A stretch of DNA of 64,000 nucleotides. It comes from Acidobacteriota bacterium (lineage in GTDB: Bacteria > Zixibacteria > MSB-5A5 > GN15 > FEB-12). Below the pieces are notes generated by a model. It was given only the letters and a program-made list of their open reading frames with translations, did no database searches and was not told where the DNA came from. The stretch spans positions 415,401 through 479,400 of the forward strand of contig DATKXK010000010.1 in NCBI GenBank assembly GCA_035529075.1, given 5' to 3'. Both the position numbers and the translations under genes were made by a program. The number at the start of each line of letters is the position of its first letter. Position 1 is the stretch's first letter. Below are positions 9,887-17,664 of the stretch, one piece after another.

Positions 9887-10722
9887 CCAGAGAGCATCAT
9901 TTTGCGCTGATCGGGCACAACGTTTCTTATTCGAAATCTCCCGATATTTTCCAGGCCGCGCTCGATCTGGCCGGTCTGGACGGCCGTTTCGAGATTTGCG
10001 AAGTACTTTCTGAAGAATTGAACGACCGGCTGAGACAACTGGCGCTTGATGGTGTGTCAGGCTTCTGTGTGACTATTCCCCACAAGCGGGCAATTATCGA
10101 TTTTCTGGATGACATCGATCCGGTCGCCCAGGTTCTCGACGCGGTGAATTCCGTATACGCCGATGAGGGCAGGTTGTTCGGGTACAACACGGACAGTTAC
10201 GGGTTCGGCCTGTCCCTCAAGCCGTTTGCGGAGAGCCTCAAGTGCGGGCATGCCCTGATCCTCGGTTGTGGGGGAGGCGCACGGGCCGTGATCCATTCTC
10301 TCAACGTCAATTTCGAAGTCAGGCGGTTTACAATCTTCGGGCGGACGCCGGAGAAATTGCGTGAGATAAAGGCGTCACTGGAAGGCCGTCTTGAGCGTAT
10401 CGACATCAGCACGGCACCGTTGAGCTCCGTGGGTGCCGCGAGAGAACGGACGTTTGATCTCATCGTTAACTGCACCCCGCTCGGGGGGTGGAATTATCCC
10501 GACGAAAACCCGCTGGGGCCGAATTTCGATTTCTCTCGCACCAAAATCTACTATGATCTCAACTATAACCGCGATAACCGGCTGGTCGGCTCAGCCCGCG
10601 ATGCCGGTGTGGTCGGTATTGACGGATCACTGATGCTTGTGGGACAGGCCGTGCGGTCATTTGACATCTGGACCGGGCATTCGATCCCGGTGCAGCAGGT
10701 TTACGAGGCGGTCTTCGGCTGA
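9883..10722 (+). CDS. aroE: Shikimate dehydrogenase
   Basis: NADP-dependent reduction of 3-dehydroshikimate to shikimate. The 279 residues contain the substrate-binding SYSKSP near residue 16, TIPHK with the catalytic Lys, GYNTDSYG with the catalytic Asp, and the nucleotide-binding glycine loop LGCGGGAR near residue 127. The closing segment GSLMLVGQA is also family-typical. Starts with GTG overlapping the aroA stop. aroK follows after 45 nt. Confidence 0.95.
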   Translation: MTREHHFALIGHNVSYSKSPDIFQAALDLAGLDGRFEICEVLSEELNDRLRQLALDGVSGFCVTIPHKRAIIDFLDDIDPVAQVLDAVNSVYADEGRLFGYNTDSYGFGLSLKPFAESLKCGHALILGCGGGARAVIHSLNVNFEVRRFTIFGRTPEKLREIKASLEGRLERIDISTAPLSSVGAARERTFDLIVNCTPLGGWNYPDENPLGPNFDFSRTKIYYDLNYNRDNRLVGSARDAGVVGIDGSLMLVGQAVRSFDIWTGHSIPVQQVYEAVFG

Positions 10723-10767
10723 AGACCGGAGTTGAAGGACCGTCGCGGATGCGGTTACTGTAGGCCT

Positions 10768-11346
10768 ATGATTGACCGGAGCATTTTCCTGATCGGTTTT
10801 TCCGGGTCGGGCAAATCGACCATCGGGCTGAGGCTGGCGCAACGTCTGAAAGTCCCGTACTATGATACCGATGCCATGATCGAGCGCATGGAAGATTGCA
10901 GCATCGTTGAGACATTCCGCCGGTCAGGGGAGCGGCGTTTTCGCTCTCTCGAAACCGATGTAATAGCGCGACTGTGCCGGGGCGTTGATCCGCACGGCGT
11001 GGTGGCGTTGGGTGGAGGAGCGTTTCAGGACAAGAGAAACCGGGAACGGCTGCTGCAAAACGGTCTGACGGTGTATCTCAGTTGTTCGGCCCGGGAGATC
11101 GACCGACGCCTTCGCAGGATGCAGGATCGCCCTCTCATGAATGTCCGTCCCGGGCCCGGCGAAACGGTTCGTCAGGCCCGTCTGAGAAAAATACGAACGC
11201 TGTTGAAACAACGCGTACCGAATTATCGCAAGGCCCACGTGCGGTGTTCCACGACCGATGCCCCCGTGGGCCGGGTCGTCCAGAAACTATATCGCAAAAT
11301 CCGGAGACATCATGGCCCTCGTAAGAGTGAAACTTCAGGGTCGTAG
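10768..11346 (+). CDS. aroK: Shikimate kinase
   Basis: Phosphorylates shikimate at the 3-OH. From ATG 10768 the protein is 192 residues: Walker A GFSGSGKST near residue 9, the DTD motif at the substrate site, GGGAFQD, and the lid region with RMQDRPLM. The frame is open to a TTG at 10732, but those 12 residues carry no family sequence. The last 35 nt overlap the start of aroB. Confidence 0.94.
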   Translation: MIDRSIFLIGFSGSGKSTIGLRLAQRLKVPYYDTDAMIERMEDCSIVETFRRSGERRFRSLETDVIARLCRGVDPHGVVALGGGAFQDKRNRERLLQNGLTVYLSCSAREIDRRLRRMQDRPLMNVRPGPGETVRQARLRKIRTLLKQRVPNYRKAHVRCSTTDAPVGRVVQKLYRKIRRHHGPRKSETSGS

Positions 11347-12442
11347 TTACCCGATCGAAATCGGGACGGCAAACGCCGCCGCGCTGAGCCGGCAGGTGGC
11401 ACGGCATCTCGAGAGTGACCGTTTGTTTGCTTTTTACGACGCCCAGTTTTACGTCCTGCACGGACCCCGTTTGCGGGCGCAGTTGCCGGTATCGCCCGGA
11501 CGACTCGCGGAGATGGTCATTCCCGGCGGTGAGGCGTCCAAGTCTCGCGCCGTGCTGGGGCGAATTTACGACTTTCTCCTGGACCAGGGTGTCTCGCGCT
11601 CGGATGTGATCCTGGCCTGCGGCGGCGGCGTGACCACGGATCTGATCGGTTACGCGGCCGCGACAACCCTGCGCGGCGTGCGGTGGGCGGCCGTGCCGAC
11701 TACGCTGCTCGGCATGGTGGATGCCGCCATCGGCGGAAAGACCGGTATCAATCACTCCCGGGGAAAGAACCTCATCGGCGCCTTCTGGCAGCCGGTTTTC
11801 GTGCACTGTGACGTGGCCTACCTGCAAACTCTGGCCCCCCGTCACATGGTGGCCGGGATCGGAGAGGTGATCAAGTACGCAGGGTTGATTGGCCGCCCCA
11901 TGGTCGGAAAGCTCAAGCCGTATCTTTCCCGGGCGGAGCTGTACCGGGAAAAAGACCTGGCATCGCTGGTGCGGCTGGCCGCACGGTACAAAGCCGACAT
12001 GGTAAGTCGCGATGAACGCGAGACGGGTGCGCGCGCGGTACTCAATTTTGGACATACGTTCGGGCACGGCATTGAACGGGCAGTCGGTTTCGGCCGGCTC
12101 CTGCACGGCGAGGCCGTCATCCTGGGCATTCTGGCCGCACTCGAGCTGGGAGAGCTGTATCAGCTGCCCGTAACCGACGGAGTGCGTGAGTACCGAAAGA
12201 TAGTCGAAAGCGCCGTCGGGCTCGTGCGGAAGCTGCACATCTCTGCCGATACTATCATGAATGGCATGAAACTGGACAAGAAGCGCCGTGGCGGCAAGTT
12301 CAGATTTGTCTTGCTTGCCCGTCCCGGTCGCCCCATTATTGCGTCGGATGTCAATTATCGACTGATCACCAAGGCAGTGAAGCGGATGCTTGCCTTCTAC
12401 GAGAGCCAGGGAGGGAGAAATGCCCACCATCCTAGTCGTTAA
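11312..12442 (+). CDS. aroB: 3-dehydroquinate synthase
   Basis: Converts DAHP to 3-dehydroquinate with NAD and a divalent metal. From ATG 11312 it has 376 residues with PGGEASKS near residue 70, CGGGVTTDLIGYAA, PTTLLGMVDAAIGGKTGIN, GEVIKYA and FGHTFGHGIE, together holding the NAD site, the metal ligands and the substrate lysines. The ATG lies inside the last codons of aroK, in another frame. Nearby upstream in-frame codons only add junk residues. It overlaps aroQ by 23 nt. Confidence 0.94.
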   Translation: MALVRVKLQGRSYPIEIGTANAAALSRQVARHLESDRLFAFYDAQFYVLHGPRLRAQLPVSPGRLAEMVIPGGEASKSRAVLGRIYDFLLDQGVSRSDVILACGGGVTTDLIGYAAATTLRGVRWAAVPTTLLGMVDAAIGGKTGINHSRGKNLIGAFWQPVFVHCDVAYLQTLAPRHMVAGIGEVIKYAGLIGRPMVGKLKPYLSRAELYREKDLASLVRLAARYKADMVSRDERETGARAVLNFGHTFGHGIERAVGFGRLLHGEAVILGILAALELGELYQLPVTDGVREYRKIVESAVGLVRKLHISADTIMNGMKLDKKRRGGKFRFVLLARPGRPIIASDVNYRLITKAVKRMLAFYESQGGRNAHHPSR

Positions 12443-12860
12443 CGGCCCGAATCTGAATCTCCTGGGCCGGCGCGAAACCGAGGTGTATGGTACCGGGAGC
12501 CTGGCGGACCTCGAGAAGGATCTGAGCGTCCTCGCGCAGTCCTTAAAGGTTGACCTCAAGTTCTTTCAATCGAACTCAGAGGGAGCCATCATTGACTTCA
12601 TCCAGGCCGAGGGGTACGATGCCGAGGGCCTGATTATCAATCCCGGCGCTCTGACTCATTACAGCCTGGCCGTTCGAGATGTCGTGGCCTCGGTGGCAGT
12701 ACCCACCATCGAGGTGCATCTGTCGAACATCCACAGCAGGGAATCATTCCGCCACCAGTCGGTCGTGGCCGCGGTCTGCGTGGGCCAGATATCCGGCCTG
12801 GGGTTCAGGGGTTACCGCGCTGCTTTGCACTACCTTGCCGAATCAGCAGGGGAGGAGTAG
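12420..12860 (+). CDS. aroQ: 3-dehydroquinate dehydratase, type II
   Basis: Dehydrates 3-dehydroquinate to 3-dehydroshikimate. The 146 residues match the dodecameric type II family: NGPNLNLLGRRE with the catalytic Arg, a Tyr in VYGTG, FQSNSEG, INPGALTHYS and EVHLSNIHSRE. ATG 12420 is preceded by GGAGGG at good spacing. The next gene starts 1 nt after the stop. With aroF, aroA, aroE, aroK and aroB this leaves only chorismate synthase (aroC) missing from the shikimate pathway in this window. Confidence 0.96.
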   Translation: MPTILVVNGPNLNLLGRRETEVYGTGSLADLEKDLSVLAQSLKVDLKFFQSNSEGAIIDFIQAEGYDAEGLIINPGALTHYSLAVRDVVASVAVPTIEVHLSNIHSRESFRHQSVVAAVCVGQISGLGFRGYRAALHYLAESAGEE

Positions 12861-12861
12861 C

Positions 12862-14448
12862 ATGCGACTGCAGCTTGTTCTGGTGTTGTTTCTCCTGGCC
12901 ACTCTGGCGTCCGCGCCGGTATGCCGGGAACCGGAGCCGAGTGCGAAGGACATCACCCTGACCCTGGACTCCCTCGAGAGCAAGTTCGTCCGGCTGAACT
13001 TCCGTCTCGCACAGGAGAACTGGCTTTTGTTGACCACGGGGCAGGCGGACTCACTGGAATTTTATCGCGGGCTGTACGACTGGGTGGTCGGCGACGAGAG
13101 CGCCTTTGACCGGCTGCGGGCCGGCGTGAAGCAGGCGCAGAATGAAACCGACCAGAGACGCCTGGCCTTGCTATATCCGATGTTCCTGAGATCTCATGTC
13201 GAGCAGAGCCGACAGGTTCGGGCTGCCCGGGATTCCCTCGTAGACCTGATGAGCAGCTATGCCCCGATGATGGACGGTGAAGCGCGGACTCCCGCGTCAC
13301 TTGCCGGCACGCTCCGTTATGATGCGGAGCGGGCCGACAGAGAGAAAGCGTATCGGGCGTTGCACTCGGTGGGGGACGAGGCTGGCGCTTTGCTGTCCAG
13401 GCTCTTCCGGCTGAGGAACCAGCAGGCTCGCGGGCTGGGCTACAACAATTTCTTCGGCATGATACTCAGCGCAACGGAGTTGACGCTCGACGGCTATGTT
13501 GCCCTGCTGGAGACTCTTGATTCCGCGACGGTGGAGGAGTACGCCGGCCTGACTGACCAGGTGCGGCGAAGTCTGTCGTCTATAGAGATTGAGATCTGGG
13601 ATGTGCCGTATGCCTACAGTTCGGTTTTTCGCGAGGTCGATCGGTATTTTCCTGTCGATTCGCAGTTGAATTACATCCACCGGGGATTTCAGGATATCGG
13701 TTTCTTTCTCAACAAGTTGCCCATCTATTTTGACACGAAGACCCTGGAGGGTGAAATCCCGTCGGCCGTGGCGCTCACCATCAAAGCTCCGTTTGACCAG
13801 CGTGTGGCCTACACTCCGTCAGGCGGCCTGGCGGCGTGCCGCATGACGGCTGAACAGATCGGGAAAGCACTTCGCACGGCGTTTATAAATGAGCCGCGTG
13901 CGCTGTACTCATCGATCTGTGACGAGATCTGGACCGGCGCAATGGCTCGCGTTTTCGCCGATATCTTTGGCCAGGATCAATGGCTGGGCCGGTATGCCTC
14001 GGTCCCCGGCGAGCTTATCGCCCGCTACCGCCGGGCGCGGCACCAGCAGGACCTGGTGGAGCTTCGGCTTACCCTGCTGCAGTTGTCGTTTGAATACGAG
14101 GCGTATCAGAATCCCAATCGCGATCTCAATCGCCTCTATTGGGACCTGTTTGAGAAATATATGCTTTTGCCCCGACACGACGACATGAGACCGTGGGCGG
14201 CGACAATCGAATATGTAACCCGACCGGCACAGTCTCATCACGATCTGCTCGCCGATATGATTTCGGCTCAGACACTGGCCTACATCGAAAAATATCAGGG
14301 TTCCGTCGTCGCCAACCCGGAAACCAAGGCCTTTCTGGTTCAGAACTACTTTCGCTTCGGCAGTCGCTTTCCGTGGAACGATCTCCTCCAGCGTGGCACC
14401 GGGGAGCCGTTGCAGCCGCGCTATCTACTTGAACGCCTGGGCATCTGA
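12862..14448 (+). CDS. Secreted M2-type peptidase homologue lacking the zinc motif (probable pseudoenzyme)
   Basis: From ATG 12862 a 528-residue protein with a signal peptide (basic start, hydrophobic run to about residue 20). The layout resembles peptidyl-dipeptidase A/ACE (family M2): N-terminal helices with LTTGQADSL, a central helical core, then C-terminal blocks such as IEYVTRP near 453, FRFGSRFPWNDLL near 500 and YLLERL. Where M2 enzymes have HEMGH the sequence reads EQIGK (residues 331-335), so both zinc histidines and the catalytic Glu are replaced. The acidic residue of the later motif survives in CDEI. Follows aroQ by 1 nt. Function unknown, perhaps binding or structural. Confidence 0.7.
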   Translation: MRLQLVLVLFLLATLASAPVCREPEPSAKDITLTLDSLESKFVRLNFRLAQENWLLLTTGQADSLEFYRGLYDWVVGDESAFDRLRAGVKQAQNETDQRRLALLYPMFLRSHVEQSRQVRAARDSLVDLMSSYAPMMDGEARTPASLAGTLRYDAERADREKAYRALHSVGDEAGALLSRLFRLRNQQARGLGYNNFFGMILSATELTLDGYVALLETLDSATVEEYAGLTDQVRRSLSSIEIEIWDVPYAYSSVFREVDRYFPVDSQLNYIHRGFQDIGFFLNKLPIYFDTKTLEGEIPSAVALTIKAPFDQRVAYTPSGGLAACRMTAEQIGKALRTAFINEPRALYSSICDEIWTGAMARVFADIFGQDQWLGRYASVPGELIARYRRARHQQDLVELRLTLLQLSFEYEAYQNPNRDLNRLYWDLFEKYMLLPRHDDMRPWAATIEYVTRPAQSHHDLLADMISAQTLAYIEKYQGSVVANPETKAFLVQNYFRFGSRFPWNDLLQRGTGEPLQPRYLLERLGI

Positions 14449-14493
14449 GCCGGCCGCCGTGCGGGCAAGGTCCGCCTCGTAGCGCCATCGCCC

Positions 14494-14522
14494 TTGCGGG
14501 TGTGACTCCGGCGTCGTACCTT
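14494..14522 (+). promoter_or_regulatory. Promoter for the MATE gene
   Basis: TTGCGG at 14494-14499 and TACCTT at 14517-14522, 17 bp apart, in the 123-nt gap after the peptidase homologue. The predicted leader is about 43 nt and contains GGAGG at 14551-14555, which is unusually far (16 nt) from the ATG at 14572. Confidence 0.5.
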
Positions 14523-14571
14523 TCGGTTCGCCAACGCAGCAGGCGCGACCGGAGGTCAACCCTTCGCCCGC

Positions 14572-15921
14572 ATGACAAACACGAACAACATCGTCTCCGG
14601 CTCCATCATCGGGACGGTCGTGTCGCTCGCCGTTCCGGTCGTGCTCGGCATGTTCCTGGAGTTTGCTCTTTCGGTAACGGACTTCTACTGGGTCGGCCGG
14701 CTGGGTCCCGTGGCCCAGGACGCGGTGACGTCGTCCATGGTGGTCATTTGGACCGTTTTTGCCACCAGTTCGATCATAAGCATCGGGATCACGGCGCTCG
14801 TATCGCGACACGTTGGTGCGGGCGACCTTGACCGGGCCAGCTTCTATACCCGCCAGGGGCTGATACTGGCCGCCCTGATCTACGGAGCCGTGACGGTGGT
14901 CGGCTACTACTGTACTCCTTTTGTCCTGGCCTTCATGGAGACCGGTGAGCAAACGTTCATCATGGCCGTTCCCTACCTGCGGATTTTCTTTCTTTCAACT
15001 CTCTTTCTGGGCTTCGCCCAGACTTCCTACGCGACTTTTCGCGCTGCCGGGGACACGATAACTCCGACCGTGGTGGGGTGTATCGCCGTGGCGCTCAACA
15101 TGGTGCTTGACCCGTTGCTGATTTTCGGCCTGGGGCCGCTGCCGGCTCTGGGGGTCCCGGGGGCGAGTCTGGCTACGGCCATTTCGATGGCCTGCGCCGC
15201 CTCTCTGATTCTCTGGCGGCTGTTCGGTGGCAAGTCCGGCTTCAGAGTTGACGGCATCCTGCGAACCAGTCCGCATCCGGCCAGCCTTTTCAAGATCGCC
15301 CGGATCGGCCTGCCGATTGCCAGTCAGCACATCGTCTTCGGGATGGTGTACTGGTTTCTCATTCGAGTGGTGCATCGGTTCGGCGAACACGCCGGAGCGG
15401 CCATGGGCATCGGCAACAGGATGGAGTCGCTTTCTTATCTTACCTGCTACGGTCTCTCGGTGGCGGCCTCGACCATGGTTGGGCAGAATCTGGGGGCGAA
15501 AAATCCGGACCGGGCGGCCCGGTGCGCCTGGGGCGCCAGCGGGCTGGCCCTCGGCATTACGCTTATTATTACGATCGTGTTCGTGACGCTTCCACGGTCA
15601 ATTGCGGCCGTCTTTACGGATGATCCCGAAGTGCTCAAAATCGCCGCGGACTACCTGATCATTCTCGGTATCTCACAGTCGGCCATGGCGATTGAGATAG
15701 TCCTGGAAGGGGCGTTCAGCGGCGCCGGCGATACGATCCCGCCGATGGTTGTGATGGTCCCCGGCGCCGTGGCCCGCATCCCGCTGGCATACTATCTGGC
15801 GTTCAATCTGGGCTGGGGGATAAACGGAGTCTGGTGGACGTTGACGATCACCAGCGTCGTGAAGGCCCTGGTATTTGCCTACTGGTTCAAGCTCGGCAGG
15901 TGGAAGGGCAAGAAGATTTGA
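14572..15921 (+). CDS. MATE family efflux transporter
   Basis: A 449-residue multidrug and toxin extrusion protein of the inner membrane that would export cationic or amphipathic compounds using a Na+ or H+ gradient. Two homologous halves of six hydrophobic helices are visible. Family-like elements include SVTDFYWVGRLG near residue 35, TALVSRHVGAGD near 80 and its counterpart VGQNLGAKNPDRA near 302. PTVVGCIAVALNMVLDPLLIFG matches the sixth-helix region (residues about 165-186). It is probably transcribed on its own. HDAC follows after 43 nt with a promoter of its own. Confidence 0.92.
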   Translation: MTNTNNIVSGSIIGTVVSLAVPVVLGMFLEFALSVTDFYWVGRLGPVAQDAVTSSMVVIWTVFATSSIISIGITALVSRHVGAGDLDRASFYTRQGLILAALIYGAVTVVGYYCTPFVLAFMETGEQTFIMAVPYLRIFFLSTLFLGFAQTSYATFRAAGDTITPTVVGCIAVALNMVLDPLLIFGLGPLPALGVPGASLATAISMACAASLILWRLFGGKSGFRVDGILRTSPHPASLFKIARIGLPIASQHIVFGMVYWFLIRVVHRFGEHAGAAMGIGNRMESLSYLTCYGLSVAASTMVGQNLGAKNPDRAARCAWGASGLALGITLIITIVFVTLPRSIAAVFTDDPEVLKIAADYLIILGISQSAMAIEIVLEGAFSGAGDTIPPMVVMVPGAVARIPLAYYLAFNLGWGINGVWWTLTITSVVKALVFAYWFKLGRWKGKKI

Positions 15922-15927
15922 TAATGG

Positions 15928-15956
15928 TTGACGGTCAGAGCGGACTGCCCTTAATT
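15928..15956 (+). promoter_or_regulatory. Promoter for the HDAC-FAH-M1-AlaX-LptD chain, probably leaderless
   Basis: TTGACG at 15928-15933 and TTAATT at 15951-15956 with a 17-bp spacer. Only 8 nt separate the -10 from the ATG at 15965, and no Shine-Dalgarno sequence is present, so transcription would begin at or within a couple of bases of the start codon. Confidence 0.6.
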
Positions 15957-15964
15957 GCCTTCCG

Positions 15965-16897
15965 ATGAAGCCGATCGGCCTTTCAATCCTGCTGCACGAA
16001 CAGGAACACGCACCACCCGCGGGACATCCCGAGAACTGTGATCGGCTGCGGCCGGTCGTGGAAGCGTTGTGGGGGCAAACGGACTTCGTGATCCCGGAGT
16101 CTGTGCCAGCCGGCCTGGAACCGGTGCTGAGAGTTCACAGTCGGCAGTTGATTGACAGCTTGCTTGCCCTGGAGGAGCAGGGCGGCGGAATGGTGGGACT
16201 GGAGACGTACGTCACCGGCACGTCGGTACAGGCGGCGCTGGCCGTGGTGGGTGCGGTGCTTCATGCCGTCGACCGGGCGTTCGGTGACGGCCCGGCGGTG
16301 TCGTTCATTCTGGGGCGGCCGCCCGGCCACCATACGGAGACTCGGCGCGCCATGGGCTTTTGTCTGATAAACAACGTCGCCGTCGCCGCCCGGTACGCGC
16401 TTGACAACCATCCCGCGCAGCGCGTCGCGATAGTCGATTTCGACGTCCATCACGGCAACGGAACGCAGGAGATATTCTACGAACGCGACGACGTTCTGTA
16501 TGTGTCGACCCACCAGTATCCATTCTATCCGGGCACGGGCGCAGTAACCGAGCGTGGCAACGGTGCCGGCAAAGGCTATACGCTCAATTTCCCGCTTCCG
16601 GCCGGTACCGGCGATGAGGTCGTAGTCGAACTCTTCAATGGTGAGATAGCCTCGGCGCTGCGGGAATTCCGGCCGCACCTGCTTCTGATCTCGGCGGGGT
16701 TTGACGGCCACGCGCTCGATCCGCTCGGCGGTCTTCAGTTGACCGGCAAGGCATATTACAGCATAGCTTCAACGCTTGCGGATATTGCCTTAGAGTTATG
16801 TGACGGTCGCTTGGTAGCGGTGCTCGAGGGAGGCTATGACGCCCGCGGGAATCTTGATTCAATCGGCGGATTTCTCAGGGGACTGGAGGAAGCATGA
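15965..16897 (+). CDS. Histone-deacetylase-family zinc amidohydrolase
   Basis: A 310-residue member of the arginase/deacetylase fold, similar to class II HDAC and acetylpolyamine amidohydrolases. Catalytic elements are complete: GRPPGHH (H122, H123), the zinc ligands D160 and H162 in DFDVHHGNGTQ, D247 in GFDGH, and the C-terminal GGYD tyrosine. In bacteria such enzymes deacetylate polyamines, acetylated small molecules or protein lysines, and the substrate here is unknown. The 3' end overlaps the FAH gene by ATGA. It heads a six-gene overlapping chain. Confidence 0.9.
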   Translation: MKPIGLSILLHEQEHAPPAGHPENCDRLRPVVEALWGQTDFVIPESVPAGLEPVLRVHSRQLIDSLLALEEQGGGMVGLETYVTGTSVQAALAVVGAVLHAVDRAFGDGPAVSFILGRPPGHHTETRRAMGFCLINNVAVAARYALDNHPAQRVAIVDFDVHHGNGTQEIFYERDDVLYVSTHQYPFYPGTGAVTERGNGAGKGYTLNFPLPAGTGDEVVVELFNGEIASALREFRPHLLLISAGFDGHALDPLGGLQLTGKAYYSIASTLADIALELCDGRLVAVLEGGYDARGNLDSIGGFLRGLEEA

Positions 16898-17664
16898 GCA
16901 GAAAGTACGTCAGGTACAGCGATCCGACGACGCCGGGTGTCTGTTACGGTGTGCTCGAAGACGACCGCGTAACACCTTTGGCCCGGGCGCCGTGGTTCGG
17001 CCTGGAACCTCTGGGCGAGAGTGTGCCGCTCGCATCCGTCTCCCTCGAGGCGCCCGTGGAGCCGTCGAAAATCGTCTGCGTCGGGCTCAACTATCAGGCA
17101 CACGTGACGGCCTCCCGGTCGGCCGTCGAGGCCCCGGAATATCCGTTGATCTTTCTCAAGCCGCCGTCGGCCGTTATCGGTCCCGGCCGGGACATCGTGC
17201 ATCCCCCGCAGTCGCAGCGCGTCGATTACGAGGCCGAGCTCGGGGTGGTGATAGGACGGCGAAGCACCAACGTTGCCGCCGGGGACGCGGCTCGGCACAT
17301 ATTCGGATTCACCTGCGTAAACGACGTTACCGCCCGTGATTTGCAGAAAAAGGACGGCCAGTGGTCCCGGGCCAAGGGCTTTGATACCTTTTGTCCGGTG
17401 GGACCGTGGATTGTCACCGATCTTGACTGCCGCGACGTTCTGGTGGAAGGAATTCATAACGGCGAGGTGAAGCAGTCGGGCCGCACGAGCCTGATGATCT
17501 TCGACGTGCCGTTTCTGGTCAGTTACATCTCGTCCGTCATGACCCTGATGCCGGGTGATCTGATCTCGACCGGCACGCCGGCGGGCATCGCGCCCATGAA
17601 ACGGGGGGACGCGATTATCGTCCGAATAGAGGGGATAGGTTCGCTTGAGAATCGCATGGCTTAG
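16894..17664 (+). CDS. Fumarylacetoacetate hydrolase (FAH) family protein
   Basis: A 256-residue protein with the C-terminal FAH fold. Such proteins hydrolyse or decarboxylate acylpyruvates or 2-oxo acids with a divalent metal. Visible features are VGLNYQAH near residue 63, the substrate lysine region FLKPPSAV, the metal-binding DYEAELGVVIGR near 110, VNDVTARDLQ, KGFDTFCPVGPW and the closing STGTPAGIAP. Family alternatives include acylpyruvase, 2-hydroxyhepta-2,4-diene-dioate isomerase and oxaloacetate decarboxylase, which I cannot separate. The last 20 nt overlap the M1 aminopeptidase gene. Confidence 0.9.
   Translation: MSRKYVRYSDPTTPGVCYGVLEDDRVTPLARAPWFGLEPLGESVPLASVSLEAPVEPSKIVCVGLNYQAHVTASRSAVEAPEYPLIFLKPPSAVIGPGRDIVHPPQSQRVDYEAELGVVIGRRSTNVAAGDAARHIFGFTCVNDVTARDLQKKDGQWSRAKGFDTFCPVGPWIVTDLDCRDVLVEGIHNGEVKQSGRTSLMIFDVPFLVSYISSVMTLMPGDLISTGTPAGIAPMKRGDAIIVRIEGIGSLENRMA

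Noticed and set aside
14466..14498. Possible hairpin after the peptidase homologue (GCAAGG with CCTTGC)
   Set aside because: Six pairs with a loop of about 20 nt and no T run; it also overlaps the MATE promoter.
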